This document shows positions 25,631-36,245 of a DNA stretch of 64,000 nucleotides, piece by piece (position 1 is the first letter of the stretch; each line of letters opens with the position of its first letter). The notes beneath the pieces were generated by a model. The model made no database searches, was not told where the DNA came from, and saw only the letters and a program-made list of their open reading frames with translations. A program made the position numbers and the translations under genes. Source of the stretch: Valencia hispanica (lineage: Eukaryota > Chordata > Actinopteri > Cyprinodontiformes > Valenciidae). Location of the stretch: NCBI GenBank assembly GCA_963556495.2, contig OY747712.1, positions 53,583,069 to 53,647,068 of the forward strand, given 5' to 3'.

Positions 25631-26008
25631 GGGCTCCTAGTGGTCGTTCAACATTAATGCATGCTGTTCCCAATCTTTATCCATCCATCCATCCATCCAT
25701 TTTCTATTCCCGTCCATCCTAATGCAGGGTTGTGGGGGGGCTGGTGCCTATCTCCAGCGGTCAAGGGGCGAGAGGCAGGGTTCCCAATCTTTATGGGGTT
25801 CCAAATTTTCTACAGCCTGCCAGTCCGTCAAAGCTGGACATGTGTCTAGAGGAATGTTGTTTCAAGGACTTTCCCTGTGATGTAGATGTGTTTCACCTAT
25901 GCACGGAACTCATGACTGAGCACAGTCTGGTAATGTCAGAGAATGTGAACGAAATTACTAACCTTTATGTTAGACTACGTCAAGTGATTAGTGATGGGCT
26001 TGGGGAAT
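25628..26008 (+). pseudogene. Integrase-like (DDE) gene copy 1, C-terminal exon
   Basis: Reading through a small insertion, the plus strand gives APSGRSTLMHAVPNLYG, then SPSKLDMCLEECCFKDFPCD, VDVFHLCTELMTEHSLV and NLYVRLRQVISDGLGE. It aligns residue by residue with the C-terminal exon of the copy at 61059-61385 (VPSGRPKVMYMFPELYS ... CTFWLAVTCDLDIYDLC ... LDLYLHFRNRI). It is interrupted by a 99-bp insertion at 25681-25779 and truncated on the left by the L2 tail. The catalytic core is absent here. Confidence 0.6.
25681..25779. mobile_element. 99-bp insertion with (CATC)n and 15-bp TSD
   Basis: Flanked by GTTCCCAATCTTTAT at 25666-25680 and 25780-25794 (identical). Contains CATC tetranucleotides followed by ATGCAGGGTTGTGGGGGGGC, a motif common in a fish retroposon tail. 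The sequence interrupts integrase-like copy 1. Confidence 0.8.
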
Positions 26009-26499
26009 AGGTTCTCTAAATGACCTATCCCTGCAAAAACAGCTAACAGACATAATATTAAGCTGTGATTGCAAGCAGGCTAACGTACATGAGTGAAGCA
26101 ATTTGTTTCTATGCTTCATTTAAAAATATTAATACAGTTTCTTTTAATACAGTTAGAGGTCCAAGTCAACCTACTAATTTCTCAGTAATCTATTTTGTGT
26201 CAAAACAACACTCAAGAGTGCCAAATTGTTCAGGTTATCCCTTATTCTTACAGGAGACTATTGATAATGTTTATTTTTATGATTATTTTGAATGTATTCA
26301 GTTTGTAACCAGCCAACAACAAAAAAATCCATCTTTTTTACATTCATGAAAATAAATCTGAAGTGCTTAAAAAATAGTTTTTCATTGTTTTAATTTCAAG
26401 TGGAGGAGATGGGCTTCCATAGGGAGATGATTCTAAGTAAGGAGAAAGTTTAGCTTCGAAAGAACAAAACTGATGTAAGTGTAGTGGCAGTGTTCATCC

Positions 26500-26809
26500 A
26501 AAAGCAACTTCAAACCTCTGGAAAGCGTCAGGGATATTGGTGGATGCAGCAGAACTGTTGGATGAATGGTTTTGTTAGAGACAGGGAAACAGTTTGAGTT
26601 CTTTTATTTTTACTAGATTGTGAAGGAGTTGACCAAAGCTCAAGAAATTGACTGCAGAGACGGGTTTACTATAGTCGTGGTCCAAACTATCTTTGGCACA
26701 TGGATGGCTATTATAAGCTCAAACCATTTGGAATTTGGATTGACAGTTATATTGATGGTTTTTCCAGAAGGCTAAAATGGCTTGAGACATACAAAACAAA
26801 TAATGATCC
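26500..26809 (+). pseudogene. Integrase-like (DDE) gene copy 2, core domain fragment
   Basis: Plus strand reads FIQKQLQTSGKRQGYWWM, then after decay RGPNYLWHMDGYYKLKPFG, IWIDSYIDGFSRRLKWL and ETYKTNNDP. It corresponds to FIQEQLQTTGHLHGYR ... GPNYIWHLDSYDKLKPFG of the copy at 58134-58803. The first catalytic Asp (WHMD) is present; the second Asp and Glu are missing because a Gypsy element begins at 26810 within the codon after DP. Confidence 0.65.
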
Positions 26810-27032
26810 TGTGGTGACCCACAATGGTTATATACTGGGAGAGAGTTCCCCCAAGTTAGGTATCCCACTAGGTGGCAGTACTGTTCTTTGGATGAAGTAA
26901 GTTGAGGAAGCCCAGGTTCTTTTCCTGTTTGGTATTGTATTGCTAAGCTTGGTGACTGAAGCGGATTAAAGAGTGAAGAGCTAAGTGATACCACCTGATT
27001 GTCTTCTGTCTCACACTTATTACAACTCAACA
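26810..27032 (+). repeat. 5' LTR of the Gypsy element
   Basis: 223 bp, starting TGTGGTGACCCACAATGG and ending CTCAACA, immediately followed by ATTAGTGACCCCGAC. Start defined by loss of homology of the integrase-like gene, end by the primer-binding-site-like motif. Confidence 0.7.
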
Positions 27033-27048
27033 ATTAGTGACCCCGACA

Positions 27049-27680
27049 TGAGTAACTTTACCACCATGTCTAACGCCGACGCAAGCGCTCCTCCTGCGCC
27101 AGTACCAGCGCTTAACGATGCTAACGCCAGCGCGATCCATGCGGCGACCGTCAAGTTGCCCGAGTTTTGGCAGCACAGTCAGTGGTTTCAACACATCGAA
27201 GCTCAGTTCTAGCTGAGAGGAGTGACACAAGATTTCACAAAGTACTGTCATGTTGTAGCAGCACTGGACGTCTCCACGATGGCGAGGGTGACGATGTTGT
27301 TGGAAAATCCTCCAGGTGACGACAAGTACGCGGCCCTTAAAATTTTTTTACTTGAACTCTATGAACTTTCCGAACTAGAAAAGGCAGACTGCTTGTTGTC
27401 GCTGAATGGTCTGGGTGACGGTAAACCATCAGAATTGATGGAAAAAATGCTGGCAGTGATGGGAACGGCTGACCCTGCATTTCTTTTCACCCACATATTT
27501 TTATGCCAACTTCCTGCACCCATGCGCACTGCACTGGCCAGCTCTCCTCTCTCCTCCTCCAAAGATTATCGTGCTCTAGTGGCGGAGGCGGACAGAGTTT
27601 TTCTCGCCAACCGTCATCAGTTTGTGCACGCTCTGCTCCCCACCGGCCTGCACTGGCTGCAGTGGCGAACCGCCGTTTAA
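27049..27680 (+). pseudogene. Gypsy gag relic
   Basis: Starts MSNFTTMSNADASAPPAPVP; a Pro/Ala-rich N-terminus precedes the capsid-like LPEFWQHSQWFQHIEAQF, then a stop (TAG at 27210), resuming VTQDFTKYCHVVAALDVSTM to LPAPMRTALASSPLSS and AEADRVFLANR (about 27600). This is the gag/capsid arrangement of Ty3/Gypsy elements. The zinc-knuckle region that should follow (27680-27800) is frameshifted. Confidence 0.75.
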
Positions 27681-27799
27681 TGGAGGATGGCCTTTGTTAC
27701 TGCCACAGCAGGCTTGGAGCGAAGGCGAAGCAGAGCTGTAAGTCGTGCAGTTCCGGGCCCAGGGAAACGGGAGGCCCAGCGCTCAATAGCAGCTGTGGG

Positions 27800-30700
27800 C
27801 GCGGGCCATGACTCCAGGCTGCTGTTCATCCCAGGTTGTTGGTCGATTCCGGCGCCCAGCGCAGCATCCTGCCTGCTTGACTGGCGGACACCTTGGCTGG
27901 CGAGCACGGCCCCCGTATGGACGCCGCCAACGGCTCGCCTATATGCACCCAAGGCACCAGGTGTGTAGAACTGGGTTTCAGCGGGCGACGTTTCAACTGG
28001 GATTTTGTTATTGCTGCTGTGTCTACACCACTGCTTGGAGCAGATTTTCTCTGTGCCTTCAGGCTCCTGGTGGATGTGATGGGTGGCCGCCTGATTGATG
28101 CCCTTTCTTTTGCCACGTTTCCCTGCACGCCTGGAAGGGTGGGATCGCCCGGCCTGTCCAACACGTTCCACACGGAGGATCCGTACCGATGCCTGCTTGC
28201 TGAGATTCCAGAGCTCAACACACCGACATTCTCATCAGCAGTGATGGAACACGGCGTGGAGCTCGGGCCCGGCGCCTGAACTCGGCCAAGCTCTCCATCG
28301 CTAAGGAGGAGTTTGCTACCATGGAGTGCCTCGGAATAGTGCGCCGCTCGAAAATCCAGTGGGGTTCCCCTTTGCTCATGGTTACCAAGGCCGACGGTGG
28401 CTGGTGCCCCGGTGGTGATTTCCGTCGCCTTAAAAACGGCACCGTTCCTGACCGGTACCCGGTGCCGCACATACAGGATTTCTCTGCCCACCTGGCGGGC
28501 GCCACCATGTTTTCCAAGGTGGACCTGGTGTGCGGTTACCACCAAGTACCAGTTGATCCGCAGGACGTGCCCAAGACGGCGGTCATCACGCCCTGTGGCC
28601 TCTTTGAATTCCTCAGGATGCCTTTCGGCCTCAAAGGGGCAGCGCAGACGTTTCAGTGCCTGATGGACACGGTGCTGCGGGGCCTGCCTTTTTTGTTTGT
28701 TTACCTGAATGACATCCTGGTGGCCAGTGCATCAGGGGAGGACCAACTGACAGACCTCCGGCTGCTGTTTGAACGTCTTCAGGAACACGGCCTCATCATC
28801 AACCTGTCTCAACTCAGTTTGGCCGGTCATCCATCACCTTCTTCGGCCACCACGTCACTTCGCAGGGGGTGGTACCACTTCCTACAAAGGTGGAAGCAAT
28901 CGCTGGGTTCCCACGCCCCAGCACGGTGAAGTCCCTGCAGGAGTTTTTGGGAATGGTGAACTTCTACAGCCGCCATCTCCCTCCTGCCGCCCACCTCATG
29001 CAGCCTCTCTATGAGGCTCTGTGGGGCAAGAGGCCTTCAGATACTTTCAACTGGACGACAGTGATGGCTGAAGCGTTTGAGGCTGCTCTGGCCAACGCCA
29101 CCCGGTTAGCGCATCTTTCCCCCACAGCCCCAGTGGCCCTTACTACGGATGCCTCGGACTCCGCGGTGGGGGCAGTGTGTGAGCAGTGGGTGGAGGGAGC
29201 ATGGCAACCGCTGGCCTTTTTCAGCAAGAACCTCAGTGATAACGAGAGGAAATACTGCCCCTTCGATAGGGAGCTCCTAGCTTTGTTTCTCGCACCCGTC
29301 ATTTACGGTTTATGTTGGAGGGCCGTCGGTTTACGGCGTTCGTCGACCACAAACCACTTACCTATGCCATGGCCAAGTCAATGGAGCCGTGGTCAGGTCG
29401 GCAACAACGCCAACTGTCTGCTATCTCGGAGTATACCACCGACATCAGACATGTGGCTGGAAAAGACAACGTGGTTGCTGATTGCCTGTCCAGAGTGGTC
29501 GCGGGGTTCCGTCCATATTGGCCTGGACTACGCAGAGATGGTGGGGGACCAGGTGGCGGACTCTGAGGTTCAGAGTTATCGGACAGCCACCACAGCGCTT
29601 TGTCTGCACAATGTGGTGTTTGACACCGCTAACGTTACGCTACTCGGTGACGTTTCTACTGGCCAACCTCGCCCTTTGGTGCCGGGTGCCTGGAGACGCA
29701 AGGTTTTTGACACCATTGTTGTGATTGCATTTCTCATAAGATGAACTGAACAGACTTTTGGATGTCTGGGAGCTATTTCAAAGATGGACTGAGCGGACCA
29801 CATTTCCCAGCAATCCTAGCAGTGACCCCCAACACACTCCTATTGGTCCATGACCACCCACGGTGACATCAGCGATGACCTCACGGCCAAAGGGGGCTAT
29901 AAGAGTAGTCTCGCCCATTTTGAATTGTTCTCCAGCTGGAAGTTCTTGGATGAACTACTGCTGAACAGAGGACATCTCACCGGTGAAGATTCTCTTTTGT
30001 TCTGACCCGCTGGACCGGGGAAGAACTCATTTCAAAACTTCGAAGTGCGCACCCCGTCTGCGTAACCAGGGTGCACGACATAAGAACTGTTCCAAGACAG
30101 TTCATTAGACGTCGACCCTGCAGGCCATCCAGCCTGCATTTGGGCCACACGGTCCTTAAAATCCTGTACAGGTTTCTTTTATAACTCTTCCTTTTCTTGC
30201 TCAACTACGGACACAATTCACTCTCCTCCTAGTGGACTGGACCTCCTTCAAGGCAAAGTAGGACTGAACCGGTTCATTTATACTAATAATGTGTCTGTGC
30301 ATAGATAAAATAGAGTTTTAACGAGTTAGATCTCGTTCATTGTTGGTTAAATTGTTTTAAGCGCTGTACCTGTTTGCTCATTTTTGCGTCGTCGCACGTA
30401 TAAGTCTGAGCTGTGAAATTGCTGTCTTTGAAACTGTCTGTTTTATCCTGAGCAGATCACGCCTTTCTTGTTTCCATCCTCTTGTTCTCCCTCTCTCTCT
30501 TTCTCTCTCTCTCTCCCTCCCTGATAACTCCATCGGCAGTCGGGCTCAGTCCAGCCTGCGTTAGCTGGTCTTAGCTGAAAAGTTTAACTCCATTGTCTTT
30601 AGTCTGTCGCTAAAGCAGAGGCCTACCACATGGACGCTTCCCCCATGTGCTCCTTTAGCCAAAGCTAGTTTTTTGATTCTTTCTTAGGGTCCATGTGCTC

Positions 30701-31665
30701 TCCTCCATCTTGGCACAGAGCTGAGATTTATGACTTTGTCTCCTAGGCTATCTGTGATTTGGGCTCCCTGGAGTGAGGCTCCCCCTCCTTTTCTGACCCG
30801 AACCTCAGCTGTCTCACTGATTTCATTTCATGTTAATTGTGTTTAATGTTCACCTATTATTATTGTCTAAGATCTGTAGTAATTTTTGCATGCTTTAGAA
30901 TAGATGGGATTTTCTATTTCCTAAATAAAGTCCCCTTATCTTGAAGAGAAGTTGTCTGGGATTCCTTGGAGTGATGCGTACAATTAATGTCCACAGCGTT
31001 AGAACTTATTCCTTCATCTATTGTTTAATTATCTGAGACTGAACAATTTGGCTATTGATATTCCTGGAATCCAGGTGGTGCCCTAAACAAGGTAATTTTT
31101 ACATAAAATTATTAATCTGATCAATAATTGGCCTAAGCAATTATTCATAATTATTCATAGCCAAAACCTACCTATCTGTGGCACAACACCATCCATGGCC
31201 TTTCCCAACCGGGGGTAAAAGCTTCTGCCAAGCTGGTGGGGGCCAAGTTTGTCTGGCCCTGCCTGCGGCGTGATGTCAGGACTTAGGCTAACGCCTGTGC
31301 AGCGTGCCAGCCCGCAAAGGTCACGCGCCACACTAAGGCCCCTTTGGCGCCCTTCAGGGTGCCGGAGCGGCGCTTCGACCATTTCCATGTGGACCTTGTT
31401 GGCCCCCTTCCCCCCTCACGTGGTTTATCCTACCTCCTCACTATGGTGGACAGGACCACTCGGTGGCCAGAAGCTGTCCCCCTGTCCTCTACAACATCGG
31501 CCAGGGTAGCCCGGGCATTTATAGCGTCTTGGGTTGGCCTTTTTGGCACGCCGTCCGACCTCTCCTCCGACCAAGGTCTTCAGTTCACTTCAGACCTATG
31601 GACTACAGTCACAGACGGCCTGGGGGTTAAGGTCCACTGGACCACCGCACAATCTGGATGTCACA
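27800..31665 (+). pseudogene. Gypsy pol relic (PR-RT-RH-IN)
   Basis: Protease: LVDSGAQRSIL with catalytic DSGA (about 27840) and TPLLGADFL (28027). RT: SKVDLVCGYHQVPV (28516), MPFGLKGAAQTFQ (28618), and the active site YLNDILVAS (28702) where YxDD is expected, so one catalytic Asp is replaced by Asn. RNase H: TTDASDSAVGAV (29145) to AGKDNVVADCLSRV (29460). Integrase: HGLSHPG zinc-finger start (31192), HVDLVGPLPP with the first catalytic Asp (31387), SSDQGLQFTS with the second (31567); the Glu is beyond the truncation. Pol is split by a solo LTR between VFDT and IHGLSH. Confidence 0.85.
29717..31188. mobile_element. 1,472-bp solo LTR inside Gypsy pol
   Basis: Termini TGTTGTG...CACAACA with a 4-bp target duplication CCAT (29713-29716; 31189-31192). 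Removing it joins the pol codons GACACCAT with CCATGG into the conserved VFDTIHGLSHPG reading. Promoter-like GGGGGCTATAAGAG lies at about 29893 and AATAAA at 30922, consistent with LTR in plus orientation. A CT-rich tract is at 30488-30525. The owner (gypsy or endogenous retrovirus type) could not be assigned. Confidence 0.75.
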
Positions 31666-31689
31666 GATTATGTATTCGCATCAATTGAT

Positions 31690-32906
31690 CTGTAAATAAA
31701 CCTTGGACAGCTGATTAACAATAATTTGGACCTGCAGTAAGACACGTAAAAACGTAAAGGTTTTCTTTTTTTACATTTAGCTAAATTTTTACTGATTTTG
31801 ACTATACAGTAAACATTTCAAGGACTGTATTTTCTTCAGCACATTGTAGCACCAGTACATGGGTCAAATTCATTCACAAGCTCTGGATCTTGGAAATACC
31901 AATAAAATAAGATCAAGCCATGATGATCAGATATAAGTAAAAGACATTTGCTACATAAAAATTTGCTACATAGCACTTGTATGCTGAGCCTTTTTGGATT
32001 TTGTTATTTTCCCCTTCACATATTTTCAGTTGGAACATTAAGTTAATAATTTTAAAGACGGAATTGAAAAATAGCTTTAACTTCAATATTTGACATGTGT
32101 GCATCCCAATATTGATGTAAAATCTGTATCCCACCCAACTTCCCAAAAAGGAATTACTCTTATAAACTGAACAAGTGTTTTTTTATGTCCTTTGAAATAA
32201 AAAAAAAACTTCTGTCCATAGCTATTACAGGAAGCTATGAACCATTTGTAAAACAATATGAAACAACAACAAATTGTGTTTCAAGGTAAACTCATACTAC
32301 AACTTAGCAAAAGTATAGAGTAACTGAAAAATGTGTTCTTTTTTGGCTGTTTTCTAATAAGCAAAATAAGTAAAAAAGAAAAACAGACAAAAATGTTTCT
32401 GTGAGAAAGAATAATTAAAATGCTTTATTACATTTGCTTCAGAACACAAGTAACTTAACCATTTTACAGTTGCAAGTCAGAGAAGAAGTGTGATTTGGTA
32501 ACTGTTGTGGTCCGAATAACCTACATATTGAAATATAAACCAACAAATTTTTCACAGCCTTTTTTTGTTACATTCAAAACAGTAGCAACATGCTCCTTTA
32601 CAGAATACGTACAGAACTATGCATGTTACTACAACAAGATACAAAACAGATAAATAACCAGTATATTATGACTCTCATTGCCATGTTTGTAATCCCTGCA
32701 GTTTTATTTCACTTTTGAATCTCTGTTAAGTTTTTGTAGCCTCGGATAAATGATATAAAAAAAATATCATAACAGTAGTACATTAGCTTAAAATATATCA
32801 GAACAAAAATATAAGAAAAACATTTTACTATATACTCTATATATTGAATTTGCCCTTTTTTGGGGGTAAATATATATCTATCTATACTCAAAATTGTGTT
32901 TTAAAT
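31690..32906. other. Gene-free AT-rich spacer
   Basis: No ORF with conserved motifs and no repeat boundary recognised between the truncated Gypsy and the Tc1/mariner fragment. Confidence 0.4.
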
Positions 32907-33090
32907 ACAGGTCCTTCTCAAAAAATTAGCATATTGTGATAAAGTTCATTCTTTTCCATAATGTAATGATAAAAATTAAACTTTCATATATTTTAGATTC
33001 ATTGCACACCAACTGAAATATTTCAGGTCTTTTATTGTTTTAAAACTGATGATTTTGGCATATAGCTCATGAAAACCCAAAACCAAAAAC
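32907..33090. mobile_element. Tc1/mariner-type transposon end
   Basis: Starts TACAGGTCCTTCTCAAAAAA and continues TTAGCATATTGTGATAAAG, then ATTGCACACCAACTGAAATA and TTTTGGCATATAGCTCATGA, a sequence I recognise as the end of a very abundant fish Tc1/mariner-type element. It begins with the expected TA. Only one end is present. Confidence 0.65.
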
Positions 33091-34032
33091 GCCAGATAGA
33101 AAATACCTACTGCTGAAGCTATGCAGGCCTTCTATGTAGCAAATAAAAACAATATCATGAAACAGTAAAAACGCTGTGTAGGAAAGAATGATGCATCTTT
33201 TGAAAGTACAAAAGTATTCATTTTCAAACACAAAATGCTGAACTTTAAATGTTTAATGCAAAATAAAACTTAAACCTACTTGTTCTTTAGCTTGAAAGGA
33301 TGTCTGCTACACTATGTCCATCACCCAAATGCTGCTTTCTAGGATTTTGTTCATTTCATGTCGGAAATCTGGGTAGTTTTCATAATTTACTGACAACTCC
33401 AGGTAACAACCAGATGTGTGTGCAACTGGGCATCTCTGAATACCTTGGAGTTGAGTGAAGCTAATCAGTAGCAAACCGTGAGCATTACAGCTGGGCCTTC
33501 ACCCCTAGCCATCACCGCCAAGGCTGAGCCTCCCCTAGCCTCCATTACACGCTGCCCATGGGCTACGACGAATTGAAAGTGCTTAACAACTGCAATTCAA
33601 CTCAAAGATGACAAGTATGTCAACAATAGGCAATAACATCGATAACATTCTCCACAACAAGCAACCTGCTCAACATTAACTTCACCAAAACTAGACATGC
33701 GGACTCGGACACCAATGCTCCTTTAATCACCAAAATCATGGCGCATAACTAATCACACACACACTGGCTGAGTCAAATAAATTCATGACATTCATCAAAG
33801 TAAAACCCCATTTCAGTGATTATTTTAGTACTTACATAAGTCAAATAATTTTATAAATTAAATAAATAAATAATCCAACTACTCATCCAATCAAACTACT
33901 GATATGTGGATTTATAAGGGATCGGCTGACCTATGGAATTAAACAATTTGTGCTGGAGTTTTTACACAGACAACATATGCAATAAAAAATACTGAATCCC
34001 CCAGTGTACTATTAATCCTGTGTGAGTAATAA
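33091..34032. other. Unassigned, possible hAT interior
   Basis: Contains GGCTGAGCCTCCCCTAGCC (about 33525), a motif associated with hAT elements bearing ZMYM1-like transposases, so it may be intron or 3' part of the hAT gene whose first exon is at 34362-34033. No coding could be followed. Confidence 0.3.
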
Positions 34033-34362
34033 TCAAGCTGGCTTATAACATGGGCCTACCCTATTACATGAAAACGAAGTCTTTAAACAAATCTGCCGCA
34101 AACAAATCTGCCAAGTGGACGACTTGTCATTTGGAAAAAGCAAACAACTCCAGCAGTACGGCCTGTTTGTTTCCTTACATCCGGTCATCCAAGGATAGCG
34201 CTGATAATTCTCAGTCTTGAAATGCCTTTCCACTTTCTTCACCTTTTCTTTTAATTCCAGTTCTGGAGTTGGCCTTCCGATTTTAATGATCTGAAGCTTT
34301 TCTGTGAAAGCCCGCCTTGAAAAAGGCAAGCTAGCCACAACATCACTCTCGCCTTCCGCCAT
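34033..34362 (-). pseudogene. ZMYM1-like hAT transposase, N-terminal TTF exon
   Basis: Minus strand MAEGESDVVASLPFSRRAF, a helical linker, then the TTF-type zinc finger region VERHFKTENYQRYPWMTGC, KETNRPYCWSCLLFPND. This is the N-terminus typical of hAT transposases annotated as zinc finger MYM-type protein 1-like. A small tandem QICLRQICLK oddity follows, and the frame is lost after 34033. An L2 LINE (34422-39627) has inserted 60 bp upstream of the start codon, in the 5'UTR or promoter, so the copy is unlikely to be expressed from its own promoter. Confidence 0.65.
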
Positions 34363-34421
34363 TTCGCTCTCTAACTCCCTCTATCGGTCTCTCACCAGTC
34401 TGCTGGATCTGACATTGAAGA
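34342..34421. repeat. 80-bp L2 target-site duplication, left
   Basis: Begins ATCACTCTCG and ends CATTGAAGA. Aligns without gaps to 39628-39707, 76 of 80 identical. Part of the hAT gene 5' region. Confidence 0.88.
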
Positions 34422-34424
34422 AGA

Positions 34425-35420
34425 TTGCTGAAGAAGAGCAATTTAGATTCTAATGATTTGAACAATTCCCGACCGGTATCAAACTTACCTTTTTTAAGCA
34501 AAATTTTAGAAAAGCTTGTTTTAATACAACTTAATGATTTTATTAACGCTCATAATGTCCTGGAGAAATTTAAGTCTGGTTTTAGGGTGAACCACAGCGC
34601 AGAGACGGCCCTTCTGAAGATTTTAAATGATTTTAGATTAAACTATGATGCACAGAAGGTTACAGTGTTGGTTCTACTGGATCTAAGCGCTGCCTTTGAT
34701 ATAGTAGACCACACTATTCTTTTAACCCGTTTGAAACAGATTGGTCTCTCTGGTGCTGTTCATAGATGGTTCACAACCTACCTCACAGACAGGACTTTTA
34801 TGGTAAGTTTAGATACCTGCTCCTCTAAGGTCCACAGGATTACATGTGGTGTGCCACAGGGTTCAATTTTAGGCCCAGTGCTTTTTAACCTTTATATGCT
34901 CCCTCTTGGCAGTGTCATCAGAAGACATGGAGTTAACTTTCACAGTTATGCTGATGATACACAGTTATACATCTCCATGTCTCCCGACGACACAAGGCCA
35001 ATGGATGCACTTTTTAACTGCATTTTAGACATCAAATCCTGGATGGCAGAAAACTTTCTCCAGCTCAACCAGGACAAAACTGAAGTTTTAGTCTTCTGTC
35101 CTGAGGCTCAGAGAGAGAAACTTTTACCAAAACTGCAATCACTGTCTTTTAATCCTTCTCAGCAAGTGAGGAACCTGGGTGTTATCTTTCACTCTGAGCT
35201 GACTTTTATCTCTCATATTAAAAATATGATTAAAATAGGTTTTTATCACCTGAAGAACGTTGCCAGAGTCCACCCCATTCTCTCTCGGGCCGATACGGAG
35301 CCGCTGATGCATGCTTTTATCACCTGTAGAATTTATTACTTTAATGCCCTGCTTTCTAGTCTTCCCAAAAGACTATTTCAGGTCTACAACTATTACAAAA
35401 CTCAGCTGCACGCGTCCTGA
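34425..35420 (+). pseudogene. L2 reverse transcriptase, 331-residue open segment
   Basis: Longest L2 RT frame in the window. Begins in KKSNLDSNDLNNSRPVSNLP (RT motif 0-1), has the LDLSAAFD Mg-binding Asp, GVPQGS, and the YADD catalytic pair, and loses frame after KRLFQVYNYYK. No endonuclease. The RT would copy the element RNA at the target nick; this truncated copy lacks the nickase. Confidence 0.8.
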
Positions 35421-36245
35421 CAAAGACCAGGAGGCGGGAGCATATTACTCCGGTTTTAGAATCATTGCATTGGCTCCCTGTATATTTCAGGATCAATTTT
35501 AAGGTTCTTTTAATGATTTTTTCAAGTGTCTTAATGGTCTTGGGCCTTCTTATCTCTCAGAGCTGCTTTTACCGTATGAACCCTCGCGGCCTCTGCGCTC
35601 CTCTGGCAGCCGTCTCCTTGTGATTCCAAAAGTCAGGACACAGACTCATGGTGAGGCATCCTTTAATTATTATGGCCCTCATCTCTGGAACGGGCTGCCA
35701 GAGGACCTCAGGGCCGCAGAGAACATTCTTTTTTTTTTAAAGCAGGCTCAAGACTCACCTTTTTAGCCTAGCTTTTAATTGATTATTACTTATTATAGTG
35801 TGTTTCATTGCTTTGTATGTTTTATTTGCTTATATTTTAACAGAGTTTTATTAGCTATCTTTGGTACTATATGGTTAACTGTTTTTACTATTATATTTAT
35901 TACTACTTATTTTACTTATATTAGCTCTGGTTATTTTGCATTTTTTACTTAATAATCCTTCTTCCAGTGTTTCCTCTGTGGGAGCCCTCTGCCTCGGGGG
36001 CGGTGTTCGGCTGCGGTGGCTTGGGTGCTCACCAGGTAGTGTTCAGGTGGAGGCGGGGGTCTCTACCCTCCCTCCTCTGGGCGCCCTGTGTCGGTGCCCT
36101 GGCTGCTGCAGTGGACCTGCTGCTGTCGGGGCAGACGGTTCTCCTGATGGCGTTTTCCTTACGTACCTGACTCATCTGAGCTCAGCCCAGTGTCAACCAA
36201 TGATCTTACGCGTTTTGGGAAGATGTCTGTGTGTGTTTGTGGGTG

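Larger units (their letters stand above)
26810..31665 (+). mobile_element. Ty3/Gypsy LTR retrotransposon, 3' truncated
   Basis: The 5' LTR is at 26810-27032, then a GTGACCCCGAC primer-site-like motif, gag, protease (LVDSGAQRSIL near 27840), reverse transcriptase, RNase H and part of integrase. The integrase ends after VHWTTAQSG (about 31662); the remaining integrase, polypurine tract and 3' LTR are missing. A solo LTR (29717-31188) interrupts pol. Stops, frameshifts and an altered RT active site show it is dead. Confidence 0.9.

Noticed and set aside
27677..28545. Minus-strand frames of 164 and 239 codons
   Set aside because: Shadows of the Gypsy protease/RT coding on the plus strand.
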